A stretch of DNA of 39,842 nucleotides from NCBI GenBank assembly GCA_022827265.1, contig JAJDTF010000102.1:1-39842 (forward strand). Direction: 5' to 3'. The DNA comes from Acidimicrobiia bacterium. Lineage in GTDB: Bacteria > Actinomycetota > Acidimicrobiia > Acidimicrobiales > Poriferisodalaceae. The position numbers and the translations under genes were made by a program. A model generated the notes under the pieces. It was not told where the DNA came from. It did not search any database and worked only from the letters and a program-made list of their open reading frames with translations. Shown one piece after another: positions 7,970 to 14,852 of the stretch (positions within the stretch are counted from its first letter, which is position 1; every line of letters begins with the position of its first letter).

Positions 7970-8428
7970 ATGACCGACCGCATCGCCCGCGCTGTTGCTC
8001 GACGAGACGACGCCGGGCTCACCACCCTCGAATGGCTGCTCATCGTCGCCGCCGTCGCCGGGCTCGCCGCCCTCGCCGTCGTCCTAGTGCAAAACGTCGT
8101 CGACGACACCGCAGAACAACTCGGCGGGGCCAGCGCACGCGCAGCTGCCGCCAACGTCGCCGCCGACACTGTCATCCGCGAAGCCCGCACGGCATCACCC
8201 GACGATGCCCGCTACAACACTTGGCAGCGCTGGGAGCTCTACTTCACGGCCCGCTGCGAGCGCCTCGAAATCCTCTACAGCGACACCAACCTCGACATCG
8301 AAGCCATCTTCACAGGCCCCAGCGACAAAAGCGACGACATCCAGCCCACCCCCGCCGAACTCAACAACGCCAAAGAGGACCCACCAGGCAGCGGTCGGCC
8401 CCAAGCCATCTGCCGACGCAAAGCCTGA
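7970..8428 (+). CDS. long Flp-like pilin
   Basis: A short basic leader with RRDDAG ends at Gly16. The mature start is LTTLEWLLIVAAVAGL with Glu at +5, the classic Flp/type IVb recognition pattern for a prepilin peptidase. The mature chain of about 136 residues is longer than a classical Flp pilin. The tail carries ARCERLEILYSDT, which aligns with ERCARLGITYADT in the opposite-strand paralogue. A clear AGGAG ribosome site lies about 7 bases before the ATG, unlike the overlapping genes upstream, so this may be the most highly expressed subunit. Confidence 0.75.
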   Translation: MTDRIARAVARRDDAGLTTLEWLLIVAAVAGLAALAVVLVQNVVDDTAEQLGGASARAAAANVAADTVIREARTASPDDARYNTWQRWELYFTARCERLEILYSDTNLDIEAIFTGPSDKSDDIQPTPAELNNAKEDPPGSGRPQAICRRKA

Positions 8429-8461
8429 GACCCACACACCGCGCACCGACGGCGGCAGACA

Positions 8462-8998
8462 TCACTCGTCCTGGCGTGACCGCCAATCGGCGGTCGCGGT
8501 CCCCTCAAGCGACATCGGCGACGACCCGAAACGCTCACGCTCGCCCCGAACGTTGCGCAGACTGCACACCGGCAGCTTGTGCACCTCGAACCAGCCGCCG
8601 TCCGCAGCCAGCACACCCGGCTTCCACAACGGCAACGCCTCAGTATCGGCGTAAGTGATCCCCAGCCGGGCGCAGCGCTCGCCGTAGCGCCGATTCAGCG
8701 AGTCGGCCTCGAACTGATCATCGGGATGATGCGAGCGCCACTCCCGCGTCACGCCGTCGGCCGCAATCCGCGCTGCCCGGAAACGCGCACTGAAGCTGCC
8801 CGCATCGACACCTACGTCACGCACCACCGTTTGCACCACCACCACCGCCGTGCCCGCAAACCCCGCCACCGCCGCCGTCAGCAACAGCCAGCCGAGCGTC
8901 GTCAGGCCGCTCTCGGACGACCGGGTGCTGGGCCGAGAATCAGACGTTCTCTTGTCAGAGAAAGCCTCGGACAAACACCCTCTCAGGCGGCGCCTCAC
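8462..8998 (-). CDS. divergent pilin-like protein lacking Glu at +5, convergent to the Tad operon
   Basis: 178 residues from a GTG at 8998. A 31-residue hydrophilic leader ends in Gly31, then LTTLGWLLLTAAVAGFAG. The context is identical to the neighbouring pilin except that the +5 Glu is Gly36. The mature part shares the RC-x-RLGITYADT region with the pilin at 7970, so the two are paralogues, probably from local duplication and inversion. The Glu at +5 is normally important for subunit registration, so this may be a minor, tip or decaying pilin. It is convergent with the operon (33 bases between stops) and lies downstream of the PEP-domain gene region on the same strand. Confidence 0.65.
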   Translation of the reverse strand: MRRRLRGCLSEAFSDKRTSDSRPSTRSSESGLTTLGWLLLTAAVAGFAGTAVVVVQTVVRDVGVDAGSFSARFRAARIAADGVTREWRSHHPDDQFEADSLNRRYGERCARLGITYADTEALPLWKPGVLAADGGWFEVHKLPVCSLRNVRGERERFGSSPMSLEGTATADWRSRQDE

Positions 8999-9020
8999 AT
9001 CCTCTCCGATGGCTCTGGGC

Positions 9021-10820
9021 TCACAGCTCCAGCACGGTGATCATGCCGGTGTCGCCATTCACTTCGATGAGGGCGCCGTCTGGGATGCGTCCTGTCGCCC
9101 CGGTTGCCGAGATGACACACGGCAGTCCGAGTTCGCGGCTCACGATCACCGAGTGGCTGAGCGCCGCCCCGACGTCGACGACGACAGCGCTCGCGCTGAC
9201 GAACAGCGGCGTCCACGACGGATCGGTGAGCGGCGCCACGAGCACATCGCCGGGCGACAGCGCGGTCGGGTCGCTGCTGTCGAGCACGACTCGGGCCCGC
9301 CCGCGGGCGATGCCGGGGCATCCTGGCAAACCGGCGAGCGTCTCGCCCGCCGCGAGCTGCGGCAGCTCGGATTCACCTCGGCGAGGCCACTCTGACATCG
9401 GCGGCGGGTCGCCGACGATGACGAACGGCTCTTGGCGCGACGCAGCGTCGTCCCACTGGGCCTGACGCTCGGCAATCACTTCTGCCCAACCGGTCGGGTC
9501 GTCGAGCATCTCGTGGATCTCGGACAGTCGCAGCATGCCGAACTCGGTCTGCCCGCCGAACTGGCCCCGCTCGACGAGCCGCTCACCCAGCACCCGCGAG
9601 GCGATGCGGCACTCGTTCACGAAGCGCACGCAGTTGGTCTTGGTGCGTTCGCGGCCCGGCAGGTACACCGCTGCCGCACCGAGGGCGAGGTCGAACTGCA
9701 TCTGGGTGTCGGGGTCGGCCTCGAGCAACGCGGAGATCTCCGCAGCCAGCGCCTCTCGCTGGGCGGCCAATTCTGCCCGGCGCCGTGCCGGCTCGGCATC
9801 GGCGGGCGCCAGGCGCATGCGGTCGATAGCCGCCAGCGCGATGTCGGGGTCGGTCTCCCACGTCGGGCAGCTCATCTCCCATTCGTTCGGCCCCCGCGAG
9901 CCGAACTCGTACACGAAGGAGGCGAAGGCCTCGTTGAACGCCGCGGCGTCGCCTGAAGGGTCCCCAGCACCGGCCGCAGCCAGACGGTCGGCCAAGCCCA
10001 CCGGTCCCTCGTCGAACAGCGCACCCAGCGCGCTCGACGCGGCGACCCGCCGCCCGAGCTCCCACATCGCGTCGGAGGGCGCGGCGGAGGCCACGTCGCC
10101 GAAGCCGGCCACCAGCTTGAGCGTGTCCTCGGGCCGGCCCAGCGCCGTGCACACCTGCTCGATCGCGCCCAGCGGCACCGCCGCCAGGAACGACACCTTG
10201 AGGTGCCGTGCGAACAGCAGCCGGAAGCCGTCGCCGTCGCCATAGCCCGACTGGAGGAAATCGTCGATCCAATCGATGATCTCGTGATCGCCCATCTGGG
10301 TGAAGTCGGGCCGCTGTGCTCGCAGCTCGGCGATGTTCTGCTCGTCTTCGTGCACCTCCGGCAACGCCGGCGCCGCGAACAGCATGAGGAAGGTCTCGCC
10401 GATGCGCTGCTCCGCCGCGGGGCTGGCGTCGTCGGGATGCGGTTCGTACGGCGGGATGCCCGGCTGCTCGCCGAAGAAGGTCCGGTCGACGGTGTCGACG
10501 TCGATGCCGGGGGCGCGGGCGCCGAACACGCGACCGACGGCGGCGTTGAGATAGGTGTAGCCGCCGAAGACGCCCAAGAAGACGCAGTTGTCGGGATCGA
10601 ACTCGTCGTAGTCGAACGCGCCCATCTCCACATACGCATCGCGGAATCCCCACTCGGATATGCGAATGCCGTCGTCGTTCTGGAAGGCGAAGTCGAAGGT
10701 GCTCATCCTCACCGGATCCGGGAACACCTCGCCCACGTTGGCGCGCGTCCAGATGGGGTAGCGCTCCGAAGGCTTGGTGCCGACGAAGTAGCCGCCGCTC
10801 CGGTCTGTCAGATCCGCCAT
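9021..10820 (-). CDS. PEP-utilising enzyme mobile-domain protein without ATP-grasp or PEP-binding domains
   Basis: The last 110 or so of 599 residues form a PEP-utilisers mobile (phosphohistidine) domain. It includes GDVLVAPLTDPSWTPLF, the catalytic-His motif GAALSHSVIVSREL with His556, and the terminal DGALIEVNGDTG. In PEP synthase, PPDK and rifampin phosphotransferase this domain swings between an ATP-grasp and a PEP-binding domain. Neither is visible here; the 480-residue N-terminal part is helical-looking and I do not recognise it. Start chosen at ATG 10820 because GGGAGG lies just upstream; the frame continues further but with poor coding character. Function unknown, possibly a phosphotransfer or binding protein. 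Confidence 0.7.
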   Translation of the reverse strand: MADLTDRSGGYFVGTKPSERYPIWTRANVGEVFPDPVRMSTFDFAFQNDDGIRISEWGFRDAYVEMGAFDYDEFDPDNCVFLGVFGGYTYLNAAVGRVFGARAPGIDVDTVDRTFFGEQPGIPPYEPHPDDASPAAEQRIGETFLMLFAAPALPEVHEDEQNIAELRAQRPDFTQMGDHEIIDWIDDFLQSGYGDGDGFRLLFARHLKVSFLAAVPLGAIEQVCTALGRPEDTLKLVAGFGDVASAAPSDAMWELGRRVAASSALGALFDEGPVGLADRLAAAGAGDPSGDAAAFNEAFASFVYEFGSRGPNEWEMSCPTWETDPDIALAAIDRMRLAPADAEPARRRAELAAQREALAAEISALLEADPDTQMQFDLALGAAAVYLPGRERTKTNCVRFVNECRIASRVLGERLVERGQFGGQTEFGMLRLSEIHEMLDDPTGWAEVIAERQAQWDDAASRQEPFVIVGDPPPMSEWPRRGESELPQLAAGETLAGLPGCPGIARGRARVVLDSSDPTALSPGDVLVAPLTDPSWTPLFVSASAVVVDVGAALSHSVIVSRELGLPCVISATGATGRIPDGALIEVNGDTGMITVLEL

Positions 10821-11046
10821 GTTCCCTCCCGGCGGTCGCGTACGCACAATGCGCCGCACAGCCTCGCGCGTCGCGGCGCCGAGCATTGACACATCGGCCG
10901 CGCTTCCGCCGGCTGGGGCCCAGGGCGGTGCGCTCCGGAGACGACACGGGCCGGGCAGCCGCCTCCCCCTCATGGCGGCTGCCCGACCAGGCCGTGATGT
11001 GATGCTAGACCGTCACGTGCGCGTTGCGACCAACTTGGAGGGACCG

Positions 11047-12066
11047 ATGCCGGTGACCATCGAGCACTACCGGGATCTGGGCGAGTTCACCTACGGCGCC
11101 TGCGAATGGGTGAGCCCGCTCGTCCGTCGAGTCATCTGCAAGAACCCGACGCCGTTCACCTATCGCGGCACCGGCACCTACATCGTCGGCCGCGGAGATG
11201 TGGCAGTCATTGACGCAGGTCCCCCGCTGGACAGTCATCTCGACGACGTCATGGCGGCACTGGACGACGGCGAGACGGTCAGCGCTGCACTCGTCACTCA
11301 CACTCACAGCGATCACTCGCCGCTCACCGGCAGTCTGGTCGCCAGGACCGGCGCGCTCAGCTACGGCTACGGACCCCATGCGAGCGTGTGGAAGCTCGAT
11401 CCTGACGACCGCGTCGATTTCTCTGGCTACATCAACGCTGAGGAGCAGGCGAAGTACCAAGCCGAGTTCGACGAGCTTCCCGAGGAGCTGAAGCGCGAGG
11501 GCGCCGACACCGACTTCGTTCCCGATGTGGCGCTGGCCGACGGCGACATCGTGTCCGGCGAGGGATGGACGCTGCGCGCCATCCACACCCCCGGGCACTG
11601 CTCGAATCACCTCTGCTACGAGCTGATCGAGGAGAATGCGCTCTTCTCGGGCGATCACGTCATGGGATGGGCGACAAGCGTCGTCGGGCCGCCGGACGGG
11701 TCGATGCAGGACTACCTGGCCTCGTTGGCGAAACTGCTCGAATTCGACCACGAGCGGTACTGGCCGACGCACGGCCCACCGATTCCCGAGCCGACCGCAT
11801 ACGTGCGCTCGTTCATCGCGCACCGCAGCGACCGCGAGGAGCAGATCATCGAGCACCTCCGCCCGGGCCCGTGCCGCATCGCGGACTTCGTGCCGAAGAT
11901 GTACGAGGCCTATGACAAGCGACTGTGGTATCCCGCGGCGAGTTCGGTCTACGCGCACATGCTGCATCTCGTCGAGAGCGGGCGTGCGCGCGTCGTGAAT
12001 GGCGACAGCGATGGCGATGGCGAGCCCAAGCTCACCTCGATCTACGAGCTGACAGCGGCTTCGTAG
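11047..12066 (+). CDS. metallo-beta-lactamase-fold hydrolase, LACTB2-like
   Basis: 339 residues. The zinc-binding motif HTHSDH is at residues 85-90, followed by the distal elements TPGHCSNH and LFSGDHVMGW. The C-terminal 80 residues contain a helical segment ending SVYAHMLHLVESGRARV that fits the winged-helix (BLACT_WH) domain of LACTB2-like proteins. Family members are reported as endoribonucleases or as hydrolases of small esters; the sequence does not decide which. Start at ATG 11047 because GGAGGG precedes it by 4 bases. It is transcribed alone, 226 bases from the divergent PEP-domain gene. Confidence 0.82.
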   Translation: MPVTIEHYRDLGEFTYGACEWVSPLVRRVICKNPTPFTYRGTGTYIVGRGDVAVIDAGPPLDSHLDDVMAALDDGETVSAALVTHTHSDHSPLTGSLVARTGALSYGYGPHASVWKLDPDDRVDFSGYINAEEQAKYQAEFDELPEELKREGADTDFVPDVALADGDIVSGEGWTLRAIHTPGHCSNHLCYELIEENALFSGDHVMGWATSVVGPPDGSMQDYLASLAKLLEFDHERYWPTHGPPIPEPTAYVRSFIAHRSDREEQIIEHLRPGPCRIADFVPKMYEAYDKRLWYPAASSVYAHMLHLVESGRARVVNGDSDGDGEPKLTSIYELTAAS

Positions 12067-12153
12067 AACATGCGCGAACTGCTGAACCTTCCCGTCGCGA
12101 TACCTGTCGTCTCCCGCTCTTGTCCGCTGCGCTCACGGGCCGCTCGGGCCACG

Positions 12154-12176
12154 GCTTCGCCTGACGGCTCAGCCTC
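12154..12176. repeat. 23-base segment repeated at 23785-23807
   Basis: This segment of the intergenic stretch before nucS matches 23785-23807 at 22 of 23 bases by eye. The other copy lies inside the start of the PAP2 gene, where it encodes ASPAGSAS. It could be a small dispersed element or a chance product of biased composition. Confidence 0.35.
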
Positions 12177-12183
12177 CTGACCA

Positions 12184-12843
12184 TTGCGGCTGGTCATCGC
12201 TCGCTGCACGGTCGACTACTCGGGACGGCTCGACGCGCATCTGCCTGAGGCCGTCCGACTGATCATGGTGAAGTCCGACGGATGCGTCGCCATTCATGCC
12301 GACGGCGGCGCCTACAAGCCCCTGAACTGGATGAATGCGCCCAACCGGCTGGTCTGTGAGCCCGATCTGTGGCGGGTCACGAACGACAAGGGCGAGCGTC
12401 TCGAGATCCGCCTGTCCGAGGTGATCAGCGACACCGCCCATGACATGGGCATCGATCCCGGCCTCGAACGGGACGGCGTCGAAGCCCACCTGCAAGAGCT
12501 GGTGGCCGCGCATCCCGAGACGCTGGCCGACGGCGCGGAGCTGGTGCGGCGCGAGTACCCGACCGACATCGGTCCCGTGGATCTGCTGTGTCGCGACAGC
12601 GGCGGCTCGACGCTGGCAGTGGAGATCAAGCGGCGGGGCGAGATCGACGGGGTCGAGCAGCTGTGCCGCTATCTCGAGTACCTGAATCGGGATGCCCGCT
12701 TGGCGCCCGTGAGCGGCGTCTTCGCCGCTCAGGAGATCAAGCCTCAAGCGCGGGTGCTCGCGGCCGACCGGGGCATCCGCTGTGTCGTGCTCGACTACGA
12801 CGAGCTACGCGGCATCACCAGCGACGCTCTCAAGCTGTTCTAG
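12184..12843 (+). CDS. nucS: NucS/EndoMS mismatch-specific endonuclease
   Basis: Cleaves both strands at mismatched DNA in actinobacteria and archaea that lack MutS/MutL. The N-terminal domain begins [16 protein letters not shown] and contains the characteristic [13 protein letters not shown]. The C-terminal nuclease domain has Asp133, Glu147 and Lys149 (VDLLC...EIKRR). The last residues, LKLF, fit the sliding-clamp-binding tail known for actinobacterial NucS. At 219 residues it is full length. The start must be the TTG at 12184, since an in-frame stop lies at 12178-12180; no strong ribosome site is visible, which suggests modest expression. A dubious 36-codon ORF (12070-12180) occupies the same frame just upstream. 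Confidence 0.93.
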   Translation: MRLVIARCTVDYSGRLDAHLPEAVRLIMVKSDGCVAIHADGGAYKPLNWMNAPNRLVCEPDLWRVTNDKGERLEIRLSEVISDTAHDMGIDPGLERDGVEAHLQELVAAHPETLADGAELVRREYPTDIGPVDLLCRDSGGSTLAVEIKRRGEIDGVEQLCRYLEYLNRDARLAPVSGVFAAQEIKPQARVLAADRGIRCVVLDYDELRGITSDALKLF

Positions 12844-12856
12844 ATCGCCCTCTGGG

Positions 12857-13738
12857 TCAGGCGTAGGTGCACAGGCCGTTGTCGATGACCACGCGCTGCT
12901 CGTCGGTGCCCTTTTGGGCGACCGTGCGGTAGATCGCACGGCCCTCGCCGTCATCCCACACCTGGATGGTCAGCTCGTCACCGGGAAACACCGGTGCAGA
13001 GAACCGCGAATCCATCGACCGGAAGCGGGCGGGATCGCCCTCGCACAGGGTGTGCAGCAGCGCCCTGCCGGTGAAGCCATACGTGCACAGGCCGTGCAGG
13101 ATCGGCTTGGGGAAGCCTGCGAGCTCGGTCGCGAACCACGGGTCGCTGTGCAACGGGTTGTAGTCGCCGCTCAGCCGGTAGGTGAGGGCCTGATCAGGTC
13201 GGGTCTGGTACGAGATCTCGTAGTCGGGGTCGCGGTCGGGCGCGCTGACCAGCGGCGTAGTGCTGCCCGCCTCGCCTCCGAATCCGCCTGAGCCGCGGAT
13301 CACCACCGAGCTTCGAAGCTCGAAGATCACGTCGCCGGAATCGGGATCGACCACGCTGGCCTCCGTGTCGATGATCGCGTTGCGGCCCTCGCCTTTGTCC
13401 CACATGCCGGCGATGCGATCGGTGATCTCGACAGATCCCTCGGTCGGGATCGGCCGGTGCACGGTGATCCCTTGACTGCCGTGCAGCAGCTTGCCCCAGT
13501 CGAGATCGCCGGCATTGGCCATGGCACCGCCAGCACCGAATCCGATCACGACGCCTTGGGTCGGGAACGCCTGGTGGGCGATGTCCTTGGAGTTGTGGGT
13601 CGTGAACTCCAGCTCGGATCCGAACGGATCCTCCGCGCCGGCACCGATGCCGACGGCGTACAGCAGCGAATCGCGGAAAGTCCACGACCGCTTGGTCGGT
13701 GTGCCGGTGGCGCCGACTGCTTCGGGATTGAGTCCCAT
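12857..13738 (-). CDS. MaoC-family enoyl-CoA hydratase 2, double hot-dog
   Basis: Hydrates 2-trans-enoyl-CoA to the (3R)-hydroxyacyl-CoA. 293 residues form two hot-dog halves. The second carries the hydratase-2 motif YRLSGDYNPLH with the catalytic Asp192 and His197, then the PILHGLCTYG strand. The N-terminal half resembles the non-catalytic MaoC N domain of peroxisomal hydratase 2. It lies 52 bases after an SDR gene on the same strand, and the pair corresponds to the dehydrogenase and hydratase parts of eukaryotic MFE-2. Purine-rich GAGAGG sits before the ATG. Confidence 0.9.
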   Translation of the reverse strand: MGLNPEAVGATGTPTKRSWTFRDSLLYAVGIGAGAEDPFGSELEFTTHNSKDIAHQAFPTQGVVIGFGAGGAMANAGDLDWGKLLHGSQGITVHRPIPTEGSVEITDRIAGMWDKGEGRNAIIDTEASVVDPDSGDVIFELRSSVVIRGSGGFGGEAGSTTPLVSAPDRDPDYEISYQTRPDQALTYRLSGDYNPLHSDPWFATELAGFPKPILHGLCTYGFTGRALLHTLCEGDPARFRSMDSRFSAPVFPGDELTIQVWDDGEGRAIYRTVAQKGTDEQRVVIDNGLCTYA

Positions 13739-13790
13739 GATTGATGGCCTCTCTTGTCCTTGTGGTGTGCGTGTTCTTGGAGCGTACGGT

Positions 13791-14708
13791 TCAGTCGGCC
13801 ACGCCGCCGTCGGCCGGCGCGCCGCTCATGCCGCTGTTCAGGCGGGCATCGCGCACGAGCTGTCGGGCCGCATCGCCGATCCTCGCCGGGTCGTCGATGG
13901 CGTCGATGGTCGGGCCGCGCTCCCAGCCCTCGGCAATCGCCAGCATGCGTCCTGAGGCCTCGAAGACACGGCCGGACACGCCGGCTGCTTCTTCCGAGCA
14001 CAGCCAGGTGACAATCGGCGCGATATAGCGGGGGTGCATCATGGCTTGGTCTTCCTCGGAGGCTTCGCCCATGCCCAGGTCCTCTGTCATGCGCGTGAGC
14101 GCCCCCGGCGCCACTGCGTTCACCCGCACGCCATAGCGCGCCAGTTCACGCGCTGCGATGATCGTGAATGCCGCAATGCCCATCTTGGCGGCGCCGTAGT
14201 TGGTCTGGCCCGGGTTGCCGTAGATGCCCGACACCGACGTCGTGTTCACGATGGACGCGTTGACCTGCTCGCCGGCCTTCGACTTCTCCCGCCAGTAGGA
14301 ACTGGCCCAGCGCGCCGGGGCGAATGTGCCCTTGAGGTGAACCTTGATCACCGCATCCCATTCGGCCTCGGTCATGTTCACCAGCATCCGGTCGCGCAGG
14401 ATGCCGGCGTTGTTCACGACGCCATGCAGGTCGCCGAAGGTCTCGATGGCCTGATTCACGAGACGCTGGGCGCCTTCCCAGTCGGAGACGTCGTCGCCGT
14501 TCGCGACCGCCTCGCCGCCCATCGCTGCGATCTCGTTGACGACCTCGTCGGCGGGGCCGATGTCGGCGCCGGTGCCGTCGCGCGCACCGCCCAAGTCGTT
14601 GCAGACCACCTTCGCGCCGTGCTCGGCGAGCATCAGGCAGTGCTCACGCCCGATGCCCCGGGCACCTCCGGTCACGATGACGACCCGACCTTCGCACAGC
14701 TTGCTCAT
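13791..14708 (-). CDS. short-chain dehydrogenase, MFE-2-type (3R)-hydroxyacyl-CoA dehydrogenase
   Basis: NAD(P)-dependent oxidoreductase of 305 residues. The nucleotide-binding TGGARGIG spans residues 13-20, NNAG is at 99-102, and the catalytic Ser158, Tyr171 and Lys175 lie in SVSGIYGNPGQTNYGAAK. The insertion NDLGGARDGTGADIGPADEV is characteristic of the peroxisomal multifunctional enzyme 2 / HSD17B4 branch. It is co-directional with the MaoC hydratase, so the two probably catalyse consecutive beta-oxidation steps. Start taken at ATG 14708; an in-frame upstream extension (to 14750) is open but lacks family similarity. Confidence 0.87.
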   Translation of the reverse strand: MSKLCEGRVVIVTGGARGIGREHCLMLAEHGAKVVCNDLGGARDGTGADIGPADEVVNEIAAMGGEAVANGDDVSDWEGAQRLVNQAIETFGDLHGVVNNAGILRDRMLVNMTEAEWDAVIKVHLKGTFAPARWASSYWREKSKAGEQVNASIVNTTSVSGIYGNPGQTNYGAAKMGIAAFTIIAARELARYGVRVNAVAPGALTRMTEDLGMGEASEEDQAMMHPRYIAPIVTWLCSEEAAGVSGRVFEASGRMLAIAEGWERGPTIDAIDDPARIGDAARQLVRDARLNSGMSGAPADGGVAD

Positions 14709-14838
14709 GATGTTGTGGATTCCTTCGCTCTCGCCAGCGACGGGCCTCACTCGGCGCCGCCACGCAGCCTCCTATGCGGTGATGACGGCTCGGAGTATCG
14801 CACGCTCGACGCGCCGCCCGCAGCCCGCAAGTGACCCG

Positions 14839-14844
14839 TACGAT
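14839..14844 (+). promoter_or_regulatory. TANNNT -10 box (TACGAT), probable leaderless promoter
   Basis: TACGAT ends 8 bases before the GTG at 14853 of the VanW gene. This is the spacing expected when transcription begins at the start codon, and there is no ribosome site between. No clear -35 is visible. Confidence 0.45.
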
Positions 14845-14852
14845 CAACCCTC

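Noticed and set aside
11005-11967. Minus-strand frame opposite the metallo-hydrolase
   Set aside because: Shadow frame; the HTHSDH motif on the plus strand identifies the real gene.
12070-12180. Small 36-codon ORF upstream of nucS
   Set aside because: No ribosome site or recognisable product; its end lies in a sequence also found elsewhere, so it is probably chance. Mentioned only as a possible coupling element.
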